Shown: positions 42,372 through 51,056, numbered from the stretch's first letter. The stretch: DNA of 64,000 nt from Streptomyces sp. NRRL S-37 (GCF_000721605.1 NZ_JOIZ01000003.1:1-64000); one strand, 5' to 3'. Numbers and translations are program-made. The notes: generated by a model not told the origin, from the letters alone.

Positions 42372-43850
42372 TCAGTAGGCCCCCTGCCCGTAGAGCACCG
42401 CACGCAGCGTCTTCCACAAGATCACTGTGTCCAGGGCGAGCGACCAGTCCTCCACGTACCGCAGGTCCAGCCGGACCGCCTCCTCCCACGACAGGTCGCT
42501 GCGTCCGCTGATCTGCCACAGGCCGGTGAGGCCGGGCTTGACCAGCAGCCGCCGCCGGATGTCCGGGCCGTAGGCGGCGGACTCCTCCGGTAACGGAGGC
42601 CGCGGCCCGACGAGCGACATCGATCCGGTGAGTACGTTGAACAGCTGCGGGAGTTCGTCGATCGAGTACCGGCGCAGCACCGCTCCCACCCGGGTCACCC
42701 GCGGATCCCGGTGGAGCTTGAACAGCGGTCCTGCGCCCTCGTTCAGGCCGGCCAGCTCGGCACGGGCCCGGTCGGCCCCGACGACCATGGTGCGGAACTT
42801 GAGAATGGTGAACTCGCGGCCGTCCTTGCCGACCCTGCGCTGACGGTAGAACGCCCCGCCCCGGCTGGTCGTCAGCACGAGCAGCGCGACGCCCGCCATC
42901 AGCGGCGCGAACAGCAGCAGCAGAATCGTTGCGCCCAGCCGGTCGACGACTCCCTTGACCGCCCGGCGGCCCCCGGTGAAGGCCGGCATGCTGACCCGCA
43001 GCAGCGGGATCCCGAGCACCGCGTCGATGTGCAGCCGGGGGCCGGCCACCTCCATCAGCACGGGGGCGACGACCATCTCGGCGTCGCTGCCCTCGAGGTT
43101 CCAGGCCAGCCGCTGCAGCCGGTGCGGTGACCAGTGCGGGTCCGGGGTGACGGCGACGACCCGGTAGCCGTCGCGGCGGACGTGGTCGGCGACGTCCGCC
43201 AGCCGGCCGACGACCGGCACTCCGTCCACCCGGTCACCGTCGAGTCCGAGACCGTCCGTCGTGCACACGGCGTCCACCCGCCAGCCCAGGTGCGGGAACC
43301 TCCGGGTCCGGGTGATCAGGTCGTGCACGGTGGCCGGGCTCCCGGCGGCGAGCACCGGTCTCAGACACCGGCCCTCCTTCCGCTCCCTGTGCAGCCACAG
43401 GCGCAGCAGATACCGCGCGACCATGGTGACGACCGCGATCGCGGGGACCGCGACGAAGATCCAGAGTTTGATGTTGCGCGAGGTGAGGGCGATCCCGCCG
43501 AGCGCCAGGACGACGGTCGCCATGAACAGGGAGCGTCCGAGCCGGCGGAACTCCTCGGCGCCCTGGCCGAGCACGGACGAGGACCACGCCCGGCCCACCG
43601 CGAGCGCCCCCAGCACCAGCAGCCAGGTGCCGAAGGCGAGGATCCCCCATTTCTCATGCCAGTTGGCCGCGTCCCGGACCCCGAAGAAGTTGCCGATCGC
43701 CGCCACCACGAAGGCGGTGGTCACCGTATCGCCGGTGATCACGGTACGGCGGTACCGCTGCTCCCAGTCGGTCGCGGGTCTGCTGATTCTCCCGTTCGCC
43801 GAACGCTCGTGCGCCGACGGAAACGGGCCGACTAATTCCCCCTGCCGCAC
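42372..43850 (-). CDS. Initiating sugar-phosphate transferase (WbaP/ExoY-like polyisoprenyl-phosphate hexose-1-phosphate transferase)
   Basis: The 492-residue protein is the first gene of the operon. Four N-terminal membrane helices (about 35-165) and a CoA-binding-like domain (VLAAGSPATVHDLI...VVAVTPDPHW) lead to the C-terminal catalytic domain. That domain has KGVVDRLGATILLLLFAPLMAGVALLVLTTSRGGAFYRQRRVGKDGREFTILKFRTMV, YSIDELPQLFNVLTGSMSLVGPRPPLPEE and KPGLTGLWQISGRSDLSWEEAVRLDLRYVEDWSL. It transfers a sugar 1-phosphate to the lipid carrier and thereby starts repeat-unit assembly. A gap of 79 bp separates it from the dehydrogenase gene, the largest in the operon, so an internal promoter there is possible. 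Confidence 0.93.
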   Translation of the reverse strand: MRQGELVGPFPSAHERSANGRISRPATDWEQRYRRTVITGDTVTTAFVVAAIGNFFGVRDAANWHEKWGILAFGTWLLVLGALAVGRAWSSSVLGQGAEEFRRLGRSLFMATVVLALGGIALTSRNIKLWIFVAVPAIAVVTMVARYLLRLWLHRERKEGRCLRPVLAAGSPATVHDLITRTRRFPHLGWRVDAVCTTDGLGLDGDRVDGVPVVGRLADVADHVRRDGYRVVAVTPDPHWSPHRLQRLAWNLEGSDAEMVVAPVLMEVAGPRLHIDAVLGIPLLRVSMPAFTGGRRAVKGVVDRLGATILLLLFAPLMAGVALLVLTTSRGGAFYRQRRVGKDGREFTILKFRTMVVGADRARAELAGLNEGAGPLFKLHRDPRVTRVGAVLRRYSIDELPQLFNVLTGSMSLVGPRPPLPEESAAYGPDIRRRLLVKPGLTGLWQISGRSDLSWEEAVRLDLRYVEDWSLALDTVILWKTLRAVLYGQGAY

Positions 43851-44371
43851 AGAACCCCCCAGGTCCCCAGTGGTTCGACGTGTTCCCCTGACACCGTTTC
43901 TCCACCCGGGAGGCCCCCGCCTCCCGCGCCGCGCCGTTCCTCCCCCACAGGAGGCCCCCGCCTCCCGCGCATGCCGTCCCGGCTCTCCCGGAACCGGCTG
44001 AACAACCCACCCCGGCCCTCGGGTGCTCCCCGCACCCAGGGTTCATCGATCGTCACCGTGCGTTCGAACGGCTGAAGCAAGGTCAATCTAGACCATCGGG
44101 GCCGACATGTAGAGGGGATGTGTGTGATTCGTGCGCAAGCTTTGAGACGGAATCGGTCTGCCGGTGACCGCCCGCGGACGCCGGGCGTACGTGACCTGCT
44201 GATCACCGCGATCCGCCCGGCAAGCAGGACGGGCTCGCCCGGGTGTGCTGCGGGCGGGGGCACACCGGCCTCCCGGGTGGCGGGCCGCGTCCTCCCCGCC
44301 TTCCGGCGGAGGGGGGACCACGCCGCCCGAGCCCGTGGTGCCCCGAGGCGGAGCCCCGCACCCGTCGGGGA
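43851..44371 (-). promoter_or_regulatory. Leader and promoter region of the polysaccharide operon
   Basis: No gene is seen in these 521 bp. Two related hairpins lie near the operon (43908-43965). Further out, a perfect palindrome CGTTCGAACG (44061-44070) sits next to a minus-strand TTGACC (44086-44081) in the least GC-rich part of the gap. A matching -10 was not convincing. If that is the promoter, the leader would be about 200 nt. Confidence 0.35.
43908..43965. repeat. Two near-identical hairpins in the polysaccharide operon leader
   Basis: GGGAGGC-CCCC-GCCTCCC (43908-43925) and GGAGGC-CCCC-GCCTCC (43950-43965), each followed by CGCG, form a direct repeat of a small hairpin at 42-bp spacing. 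They lie 58-115 bp upstream of the first start codon and would both be in the 5' leader. Confidence 0.55.
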
Positions 44372-44752
44372 TCAGCCGGGCAGCACGCCGAGGAGCGCGG
44401 CGCCCACGGCGGCGAACAGCACGGTGACTACCGGGGCCGACCCGCGCAGGCGCCCCCGTGCCGCCTGCGCGAGGGCCGTCGCGGCGAGCGTGGGCCACAG
44501 GATGCCCAGCGCGGCCTGGCCCACGGTGAAACGCCGCGCGATCAGGGCCCCGACGGCGTACCCGGCGGCGGCCGCCACCACGGCCACGGTGAAGTCGGGG
44601 CCGTAGGGGTTCCAGGGGGCGGAGGAGCCGGCCGGGTCCGCGGACCGGCGCCTGATCCGGACGGACCGGACGATCGCGGTGACCACCGCCACGGCGGCGA
44701 CCGCGGTCCACAGGACGGTGGGGACGACGAGGAGGGGACTGGGGGAGCTCAT
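44372..44752 (-). CDS. Hypothetical small membrane protein
   Basis: The 126-residue protein starts MSSPSPLLVVPTVLWTAVAAVAVVTAIVRSVRIRRRS and has about four hydrophobic segments (roughly 8-28, 52-70, 78-96, 105-124) with an Arg-rich turn after the first. No known motif is visible. It is preceded by a very strong hairpin (44771-44807) and followed by the empty region upstream of the polysaccharide operon, so it is probably transcribed alone. The start ATG at 44752 follows AAGGATGTCCC. Confidence 0.6.
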   Translation of the reverse strand: MSSPSPLLVVPTVLWTAVAAVAVVTAIVRSVRIRRRSADPAGSSAPWNPYGPDFTVAVVAAAAGYAVGALIARRFTVGQAALGILWPTLAATALAQAARGRLRGSAPVVTVLFAAVGAALLGVLPG

Positions 44753-44770
44753 GGGACATCCTTCCCGTAC

Positions 44771-44807
44771 GCCCGCTCCGGCCGGGGGTCTCCCGGCCGG
44801 AGCGGGC
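44771..44807 (-). terminator. Very strong hairpin upstream of the small membrane protein gene
   Basis: A 16-bp perfect stem (44771-44786 with 44792-44807) with a GGTCT loop. Together with the hairpin at 44827-44858 it isolates the small gene from the Rhs remnant. Confidence 0.6.
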
Positions 44808-44826
44808 CGTCGTACGGATGGGGCGG

Positions 44827-44858
44827 GGGACCGCCGGCCGTTCAGGACCGGCGGTCCC
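44827..44858 (-). terminator. Hairpin just after the Rhs remnant
   Basis: An 11-bp perfect stem (44827-44837 with 44848-44858) with a 10-base loop, starting 7 bp past the old Rhs stop codon; probably its original terminator. Confidence 0.6.
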
Positions 44859-44864
44859 GGGGGG

Positions 44865-45178
44865 TCACAGCTTCGTCTTGATGCACTTGTCGTGGACGGA
44901 GTCCAGGCCGAGGATCGCGGAACCTGTCGTGATCATCATGGTGGTCGGGCGCCGCATGCGCGGGTAGCGGGTGCGTGCGCTCATCATCCGCGAGGTCGCG
45001 GCACGGATGCCGCCCCACCGGCGGATGACCTGCCGGATCCGGCGCACCTTCGCCGCGGCGAAGCAGGCGGTGCCCAGGACCCGCAGGACCGCGCCGGCGC
45101 AGACGGTGATGCGGTAGGCGCGTCCCAGGAGAACCAGCCCTTGCCGTCGAGGTCGTACATCGTGATCGGGTCCGGCAC
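44865..45178 (-). pseudogene. Rhs-repeat core/C-terminus remnant, frameshifted
   Basis: On the minus strand one frame reads VPDPITMYDLDGKGWFSW, the end of a typical Rhs core ('DP...YDLDG'). The next frame continues YRITVCAGAVLRVLGTACFAAAKVRRIRQVIRRWGG...AILGLDSVHDKCIKTKL. Restoring one G in TGGGAC (about 45131) joins them as FSW-GRAYRITV. What remains is the last ~100 residues of an Rhs-type protein with a short C-terminal extension; the large shell and any signal are absent. Rhs proteins deliver variable C-terminal toxins. The upstream stretch 45196-45405 shows nothing further. Confidence 0.6.
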
Positions 45179-45405
45179 CCCGTGGCGTACGTCACCCGGC
45201 TGTCGGTGTCGGGCGGCGGCCAGAAGCCTCACCGGCCTCGCGGACTTCCGGGGAGCGGTGGCGAGTGCGGGGGAGGAGTGGCTGTGCGGCCGGGCCCGGG
45301 GTGTCGGGACCCCGGGCGACCATTCCACCTGGAACAGGGCCGGGAACATCCAGCACATGGCGTTCGTGGCTCGAACTTCCTTTTATTGAACGGAACTTGC
45401 CCGCG

Positions 45406-46113
45406 CTACCGCTCCACGGCGGCGCGGCGGGAGCCGGCCGAGGCCATGCCCAGCCAGGTATGGGGATTGCCCTCCCAGCACCAGCCCAGTTTGGGAGTGT
45501 GCCGGCTGATCCAGATCGCCGGGACGCGGCGGTCGCCGGAGCGTGAACCGCCCAGGGAGAAGCACTTGTTCTTGACCAGGACCTCGGGGAAGTGGGTGAT
45601 CAGCGCGACCCCTTCCTCGATGGTGAGCGGGGTGCGTCCCCTGGCGGCGATGGTGTCCAGGGCGTCGTGGGGCACGGCACCGCAGAACTCCTCCCCGCGC
45701 TCGACGTCGAGCAGCAGGTAGACGCGCCGGTCGGGGAGGCCGGTCTCCTCGACGGCGACGAACCGTTCGAGGGCGCCGGGCTCGAAGGACCGGTCGACGA
45801 AGCCGGGTCCGGTCCTTCCGTGGAGGGTGGTGCGCGCCGTCGCCCGCTCGATCGGGACGACGTCCCGGGTGACCACGAGCAGGAAGGGCACACGCCCGGT
45901 GTCCGGCGCCCATGCCTCGTGGCCGACGTCGGTGACGAGGTCGCGCAGGGGCGCGACCAGCGCGGTGAACTGTTCCGGGGTCAGGCGGGCCATCGCCGGA
46001 TAGTCCCGTTCGGCGAGGTTGTGCACCTGCCGGTCGAACTCGGCTCCGGGGTCGGTGGAACCGGGCCGGTTCCTCGCGGTTCCTGGCTGGGGGATCGTGT
46101 GCTTGGACGTCAT
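45406..46113 (-). CDS. DUF5701 family protein
   Basis: The ATG at 46113 overlaps the vgb stop by 4 bp; AGGAGGG lies 11 bases upstream. The 235-residue protein has no signal or membrane segment. Conserved-looking blocks are FDRQVHNLAERDYPAMARLTPEQF, PFLLVVTRDVVPIERA, RRVYLLLDVERGEEFCGAVPHDALDTIAARGRTPLTIEEGVALITHFPEVL and a basic, Trp/Cys-rich end (NKCFSLGGSRSGDRRVPAIWISRHTPKLGWCWEGNPHTWLGMASA). This fits DUF5701, a family without an assigned function. It is the last of four coupled genes with vat and vgb, so a link to antibiotic handling is possible, but the link rests on position only. Confidence 0.75.
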   Translation of the reverse strand: MTSKHTIPQPGTARNRPGSTDPGAEFDRQVHNLAERDYPAMARLTPEQFTALVAPLRDLVTDVGHEAWAPDTGRVPFLLVVTRDVVPIERATARTTLHGRTGPGFVDRSFEPGALERFVAVEETGLPDRRVYLLLDVERGEEFCGAVPHDALDTIAARGRTPLTIEEGVALITHFPEVLVKNKCFSLGGSRSGDRRVPAIWISRHTPKLGWCWEGNPHTWLGMASAGSRRAAVER

Positions 46114-47027
46114 GGGCGAGGTTCCCTCCTGGGTCGGGACAACGGGTTCGGGGTGATGCGGGCGAGGGCGCCGGCCTCCAGTGCCGTCCACACGGCACCG
46201 TCGGGGCCGAGGGTGATGCCGTGCGGCTCCGAGCCGGGTGTGGGCAGGTCGTGCACCTCGGTCACGCCCTCGGTGGTGAGGGAGCCGACGCGGTTGCCGC
46301 CCCACTCCGTGAACCACAGGACACCGTCGGCGCCCGTCGTGACGGCGTGCGGCCGGCCGGCGCGGTCGGGCAGCGGGAACTCGGTGATCTCACCCCCGGT
46401 GGTGACGCGGCCGATGTGGCCGGCGGCGATGGCGACGTACCAGAGGGCACCGTCGGGGCCGAGGGTGATGCCGACCGGTGCGGAGCCCGCGGTGGGCAGC
46501 GGATGGACGGTGACCGTGCCGTCGGTGCCGATCCGGCCGATCGCGTCGGCCTGGTTCAGGGTGAACCACATCCCGCCGTCCCCTCCCGCGGTGATCGCGG
46601 ACGGGAACGCGCCGGTGACCGGGAGCGGGAACTCGGTGATCTCACCGCCGGTGGTGATCCGGCCGATGCGGTCGGCGGCGGTCTCGGTGAACCACAGCGC
46701 CCCGTCGGGCCCCGCCGCGATGCCGAACGGCCCGCACTCCGGAGTGGGCAGCGGGAACTCCGTGACGGCGCCGGCGGTGGTGATCCGGCCGATGCGGTGC
46801 GCCCGGTACTCGGTGAACCACAGGGCGCCGTCCGGCCCGGTGGTGATGACCGTCGGCCCGCAGTCCGGGTCGAGCCGGTGGCTCTCCGGTCCGGCGCCGG
46901 GTACGAGCCGGCCGATTTGGCCGCTGTGGACCAGCGTGTACCACAGCGCGCCGTCCGGTCCGGTGGTGACCGCGTACGGTCCGCCACCGCCGGACACCGG
47001 GTGCTCCTCGATCGACACGGGTGTCAT
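46110..47027 (-). CDS. vgb: Virginiamycin B (streptogramin B) lyase
   Basis: The 305-residue protein is a seven-bladed propeller made of repeats such as [21 protein letters not shown] and [33 protein letters not shown]. Vgb opens the ring of type B streptogramins by elimination, not hydrolysis, and needs Mg2+. The expected metal and catalytic positions are present near the numbers known for the staphylococcal enzyme: His227 (GRPHAVTT), Glu241 (WFTEWGG), His269 (EPHGITLG) and Glu284 (TALEAG). Length also fits (about 299). The ATG overlaps the vat stop (ATGA). Related propellers of unknown role exist, but the adjacent vat gene strengthens the call. Confidence 0.88.
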   Translation of the reverse strand: MTPVSIEEHPVSGGGGPYAVTTGPDGALWYTLVHSGQIGRLVPGAGPESHRLDPDCGPTVITTGPDGALWFTEYRAHRIGRITTAGAVTEFPLPTPECGPFGIAAGPDGALWFTETAADRIGRITTGGEITEFPLPVTGAFPSAITAGGDGGMWFTLNQADAIGRIGTDGTVTVHPLPTAGSAPVGITLGPDGALWYVAIAAGHIGRVTTGGEITEFPLPDRAGRPHAVTTGADGVLWFTEWGGNRVGSLTTEGVTEVHDLPTPGSEPHGITLGPDGAVWTALEAGALARITPNPLSRPRREPRP

Positions 47028-47677
47028 GCGCTCTCCGGTCCGTGGCCGGCGGCGATACGGGCGATGTCGGCCGGGGTGCCGGCCATGATGGTGCGGGCGT
47101 GTTCGGTGACCAGCTCCGCCGGCCAGTCCCACCAGGCGGCCCGCAGGAGCCGGTCGACGTCGGCGTCGTCGAACCGCCGCCGGATCGGGCGGGCCGGGTT
47201 GCCGCCGACGATCGTGTACGGCGGTACGTCCGCGGTGACGACGGCGCCGGCGGCGATGACGGCGCCGTCGCCGATGCGGACCCCGGGCAGGACGGTGGAC
47301 CGGTACCCGAACCAGACGTCGTTGCCGACCACGGTGTCGCCCCGGCTGGGCATGCCGGTGACGATGTCGAGGGTCCGCTCGGCCCACTCGCCGCCGAACA
47401 TGGTGAACGGGAAGGTGGACACCCCCATCGTCGGGTGGTCGGCGCCGGCCATCAGGAACCGGGTGCCCGCGGCGATGGCGCAGTACTTGCCGATGATCAG
47501 CCGTTCCGGGCCGTAGGCGTAGAGCACGTTGCGGTGCTCGAAGCCGGTGGCGCCGTCCGGGTCGTCGTAGTAGGTGTACTCGCCCACGACGATCTTCGGT
47601 GAGCCGACCAGCGGTCTGAGGAACACCACCCGCTCATGTGCCGGCAGCGGGTGGAGGGTCATCGGGTCAGGTGTCAA
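47024..47677 (-). CDS. vat: Streptogramin A acetyltransferase (Vat family)
   Basis: The TTG at 47677 is preferred because AGGAG lies 8 bases upstream; the ATG at 47662 has no good site. The 217-residue protein is a left-handed beta-helix (hexapeptide) acetyltransferase. It has the Vat-type start ([25 protein letters not shown]), the catalytic histidine His81 in [17 protein letters not shown], the loop and coils ([55 protein letters not shown]) and a C-terminal WWDWP. Vat transfers acetyl from acetyl-CoA to the hydroxyl of type A streptogramins. Chloramphenicol-acetylating xenobiotic acetyltransferases are close relatives, but the vgb neighbour favours streptogramins. It overlaps the NTF2-like gene by 11 bp. 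Confidence 0.88.
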   Translation of the reverse strand: MTPDPMTLHPLPAHERVVFLRPLVGSPKIVVGEYTYYDDPDGATGFEHRNVLYAYGPERLIIGKYCAIAAGTRFLMAGADHPTMGVSTFPFTMFGGEWAERTLDIVTGMPSRGDTVVGNDVWFGYRSTVLPGVRIGDGAVIAAGAVVTADVPPYTIVGGNPARPIRRRFDDADVDRLLRAAWWDWPAELVTEHARTIMAGTPADIARIAAGHGPESA

Positions 47678-48059
47678 CGTCCGGCTCCTGGTGAGGTGGT
47701 GACTGCGGGACGGGGTCGAGGAATCCGTGGAGGCGGCGCAGCCGGGACCGCTCGGTGACCATGACGGCGAGTCCGACGATCACCGCGGGGCCGCCGTCCG
47801 GCGCCAGTTCCCAGCCGAGGCGTGCCACCCCGTGGTGGCCGTCGGCCTTCCCGGCCGGCCGGTACACCAGGCCGGGGAACTGCCGCTGGGCCGTGGCCAT
47901 CACCTCCTCGACGGCGTCGCGGCCCTCGGCCGCCGTGATCGGATCGACGTAACCGGCGTCGTCGGTCCACAGCGCGTCGACGAGCGCCCGGCGCCTGACC
48001 GGGTCACGCTCGTTCCAGCTCGCCAGGTACCGCCTGGCCGGCTCGTCGAAGCCGGACAT
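47667..48059 (-). CDS. NTF2-like (SnoaL-type) protein
   Basis: The 130-residue protein ([68 protein letters not shown]) has the helix-helix-strand start of the NTF2/SnoaL cone fold, including the 'Y.DP....G...I' pattern that lines the pocket. Members are small isomerases, hydratases or ligand-binding proteins. As the first gene of the vat-vgb operon and divergent from a LAL regulator, it may bind or alter the same drug-like compound, but this is inference. Confidence 0.82.
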   Translation of the reverse strand: MSGFDEPARRYLASWNERDPVRRRALVDALWTDDAGYVDPITAAEGRDAVEEVMATAQRQFPGLVYRPAGKADGHHGVARLGWELAPDGGPAVIVGLAVMVTERSRLRRLHGFLDPVPQSPPHQEPDVDT

Positions 48060-48164
48060 GGCCGATCTCCCTCCGCCGCCGTGTTCCGTCCCACCACGCT
48101 AGGGCCGGGAGCCGGCAGCGGAATCCGTCACGCCCCGGCAATCCGGTCCGGGACATCCGGCCTG

Positions 48165-48183
48165 TTTAAGTACGCTCACCTGG
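48165..48183 (+). promoter_or_regulatory. Probable leaderless promoter of the LuxR/LAL gene
   Basis: TTTAAG at 48165-48170 would place the transcript start close to the GTG at 48183, and no ribosome site precedes that GTG. Leaderless mRNAs are common in actinobacteria. Confidence 0.3.
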
Positions 48184-50906
48184 TGTTGTACGGACGGAGT
48201 GACGAGATATCGGTCATCGACCGCCTGCTGGCGGACTGCCGGACCGGTCGCAGCGGTTGCCTGCTCATCACCGGGGAGCCGGGCATGGGCAAGACCGCAC
48301 TGATGGAGTACGCGGCGTCGGCGGCCGACGGCTTACGGGTCGTGCGCGGCACCGCGATCGAGTCCGAGGCCCACCTGCCGTTCGCCGGCCTGCACCTGCT
48401 GCTGCGGCCCGCCCTGGACCGGACCGACGCCCTCCCGGCACCGCAGGCGCGCGCCCTGCGCGGGGCCTTCGGCCTCGCCCCGGCCGAACCGGGCGACCGC
48501 ATGCTCGTCGGCCTCGCCGTCCTCTCCCTCCTCGCCGAGTTCGCCGACGGCGGGCCCGTCCTGTGCCTCGTCGACGACGCGCAGTGGCTGGACCGGGCGT
48601 CCGCCGAGGCCCTGCTGTTCGCCGCGCGGCGGCTCGACGCCGAGGGCACGGCACTGATCATCACCGCCCGGACCGGCTTCGAGGCCCCCGGACTCGCCCA
48701 CCTGCCGCTGACGGGGCTCGACGCGCCCGCCGCCGCGGGCCTCCTGGCCGAGCACGCCGCCACGCTGTCCCCCGCCCACCGGTACCGGGTCCTGGCCGAA
48801 GCACAGGGCAACCCGCTCGCCCTCCTCGAACTGCCCCTCGCCCTCGCCGCCGGCCGGCCGGTCGCCGCCGGCGAGGACCTGCCCATGACCGAGACGGTCC
48901 AGGCGGCGTTCCTCGACCGGGTACGACGGCTGCCCGAGCCGAGCAGGAACCTGCTGCTCGTCGCGGCCGCCGAGGACACCGGTGACCGCGACGTCGTCCT
49001 GCGCGCGGCCGCCCCCCTCGGCTGCCGCCCCACGGACCTGGTGCCCGCGGAGACGGCGGGGCTGCTCCGGGTGGACAACCGCACCGTGCGCTTCCGCCAC
49101 CCCCTCGTGCGGTCGGCCGTCTACCAGGCGGCGCCGGTCAGCCTCCGCCTCGTGGTGCACACGGCCCTCGCCGAGGCCCTCCACCGGCCGGAGGACGCCG
49201 ACCGGCGCGCCTGGCACCACGCCGTGGTGGCCACAGGACCCGACGAGCAGGTGGCCGCGGAACTGGAGAACACCGCCCGGCGGGCCGTCGAGCGCAGCGG
49301 GTACGCCGCCGCCGCGGCGGCCTACGAACGGGCCGCGCGGCTCACGGAGTCCGGCACGGACCGGGCCCGCCGGCTCGTGCTGGCCGCGGAGGCGATCGCC
49401 GAGGAGGGCGACATCGACCGCATGGTGGAGCTCGCCCGGCACGGCGCCGCGGGCACCGACGACCCGGCCCTGACCGTGCGCGCCACCCGGGTCCGCGCCG
49501 CCGCGGCGTTCCACCACGGCCTGCTCCGCACGGCCTGCCGGCTGCTGACCGAGGCGGCCGAGCCGATCCGGGACGACGATCCGGCGCTGGCCGCCCACCT
49601 GCTGCTCGACGCGGTGCACGCCGCCTGGTACCTCGGGAAGGACGAGATCGCGGACACCGCGGACCGGCTGGACGCCCTGCCGCTGCCGCCCGACGACCCG
49701 CTCACCCATGTGGCCCGCCTGCTGACCTGGACGGTGCGGTCCGCGATCGGTCAGGGGGACCGGGACCCCGGGGCCCTCGTGCGCCGTGTCGCGGCCGCCG
49801 GACGGACCGGATTCGGCGGGCCGCACGACACGATCCTGGTCGGAGCCACCAGCCTCCAGGCCGCCGGTCAGGACACCGAGGCGCACCGGGTGGCCGGCGA
49901 GCTCCTCGCCCGGTGCCGCGACCGCGGCTGGATCGGCCGGACACCGCCCGTGCTGGCGTGTGTCGCCCGGACGTCGACCTTCCTCGGCCTGCACACCGAC
50001 GCCTGGGACGAGGCGACCGAGGCGCTGCACATCGCCCAGGAGCTCGGACACCGGCAGTGGACCGCCGAAATCAGCGGCGTACTGGCCTACCTGGCCGCGG
50101 TGACGGGCGACGAGCGGCGCTGTCACGCCTTCGCCGACGACGCGCTCGCCGCGCCGGAACCCGGCGCGACCCCGCCCGGCATGTCCTGGGCGCACTGGGC
50201 ACTGGCCCTGCTCGACCTCGGCCACGCCCGGTGGGAGTCCGCCCGCACCCGCCTGACCGCCCTGCACACCGGACCGGTGAGCCACCAGCTTCCCGGCCTG
50301 CGCAGCATCCCCGACCTGGTCGAGGCGGCGGTGCGGCTCGGCCGGCCGGCCGACGCCCGTGAGCCGCTCGCACGGCTCACGGCCTGGGCGCACGACGCCG
50401 CGCAGCCGTGGATCGACGCGCACGTCCAACGCTGCCGCGCGCTGCTCGCGCCGGAAACGGACGCGGCGGAGCTGTACCGGGCCGCATTGCGGCTGCACCC
50501 CGACGACCGGCGGTTCGAACGCGCGCGCACCGCTCTCCTCTACGGCGAGTGGCTGCGCCGCATGCGCCGCAGGTCCGAGGCCAGGACCCAGCTCCGCGAC
50601 GCGTTCGAGACCTTCCGGAGACTCGGCGCCACGCCCTGGGCGGAGCGGGCCCGCGCCGAGCTCGACGCGACCGGCGCGACCGTACCCGGGGCCGAGGCCG
50701 CGGGCGGGGCGCTGTCCGTGCTCACCTCGCAGGAACGGAAGATCATCCGGCTGGCCGCACGGGGCCTGTCCAACCGGGACATCGCCGCACAGCTGTTCCT
50801 CAGTCCGCGCACCGTCGGGTACCACCTCTACAAGGCGTTCCCCAAACTCGGCGTCACCGCGCGGACCGAACTCGCCGCTCTCACCCTCACCGATGCCGCA
50901 CCATGA
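48183..50906 (+). CDS. LuxR-family ATP-binding regulator (LAL type)
   Basis: The 907-residue protein (from GTG 48183) has an N-terminal STAND-type ATPase: Walker A GEPGMGKTAL at 31-40 and Walker B LCLVDDAQWLD. A winged-helix and TPR-like middle (many helix pairs, e.g. RHGAAGTDDPALTVRATRVRAAAAFHHGLL) follows. The C-terminal LuxR helix-turn-helix is LTSQERKIIRLAARGLSNRDIAAQLFLSPRTVGYHLYKAFPKLGVTARTELAAL. LAL proteins activate pathways on binding a ligand plus ATP. It is divergent from the NTF2-vat-vgb-DUF5701 operon with 123 bp between, so that operon is the first candidate target. No ribosome site is seen at the start. Confidence 0.92.
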   Translation: MLYGRSDEISVIDRLLADCRTGRSGCLLITGEPGMGKTALMEYAASAADGLRVVRGTAIESEAHLPFAGLHLLLRPALDRTDALPAPQARALRGAFGLAPAEPGDRMLVGLAVLSLLAEFADGGPVLCLVDDAQWLDRASAEALLFAARRLDAEGTALIITARTGFEAPGLAHLPLTGLDAPAAAGLLAEHAATLSPAHRYRVLAEAQGNPLALLELPLALAAGRPVAAGEDLPMTETVQAAFLDRVRRLPEPSRNLLLVAAAEDTGDRDVVLRAAAPLGCRPTDLVPAETAGLLRVDNRTVRFRHPLVRSAVYQAAPVSLRLVVHTALAEALHRPEDADRRAWHHAVVATGPDEQVAAELENTARRAVERSGYAAAAAAYERAARLTESGTDRARRLVLAAEAIAEEGDIDRMVELARHGAAGTDDPALTVRATRVRAAAAFHHGLLRTACRLLTEAAEPIRDDDPALAAHLLLDAVHAAWYLGKDEIADTADRLDALPLPPDDPLTHVARLLTWTVRSAIGQGDRDPGALVRRVAAAGRTGFGGPHDTILVGATSLQAAGQDTEAHRVAGELLARCRDRGWIGRTPPVLACVARTSTFLGLHTDAWDEATEALHIAQELGHRQWTAEISGVLAYLAAVTGDERRCHAFADDALAAPEPGATPPGMSWAHWALALLDLGHARWESARTRLTALHTGPVSHQLPGLRSIPDLVEAAVRLGRPADAREPLARLTAWAHDAAQPWIDAHVQRCRALLAPETDAAELYRAALRLHPDDRRFERARTALLYGEWLRRMRRRSEARTQLRDAFETFRRLGATPWAERARAELDATGATVPGAEAAGGALSVLTSQERKIIRLAARGLSNRDIAAQLFLSPRTVGYHLYKAFPKLGVTARTELAALTLTDAAP

Positions 50907-51017
50907 CGCCACCCCTGGCCCTGGCATCGTCCCTCGGCGCAGCCCCTCCCCGACTCCGTTACCGGGCACCTCCGTTGACCCTCGCGGGCGAACGGGATCC
51001 CCGGGCGGTTCCGGCGG

Positions 51018-51056
51018 GCCGGGGCGGCTCCGGTTCGTCTCCGGGGCCGCCCCGGC
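51018..51056. terminator. Terminator between the LAL gene and the lysyl-oxidase gene
   Basis: An 11-bp perfect stem (51018-51028 with 51046-51056) encloses a 17-base loop between two convergent genes. Confidence 0.6.

Noticed and set aside
43908..43965. Duplicated hairpins considered as a riboswitch
   Set aside because: They are two simple stems without the conserved unpaired core of any known riboswitch class; reported only as a leader repeat.
43650..44263. Small minus-strand frames in front of the polysaccharide operon as possible leader peptides
   Set aside because: They run through the duplicated hairpins, have no ribosome site and no coding-like composition.
46110..47027. Vgb considered as a generic NHL-type propeller
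   Set aside because: The catalytic/metal positions His227, Glu241, His269 and Glu284 and the coupled vat gene favour streptogramin B lyase.
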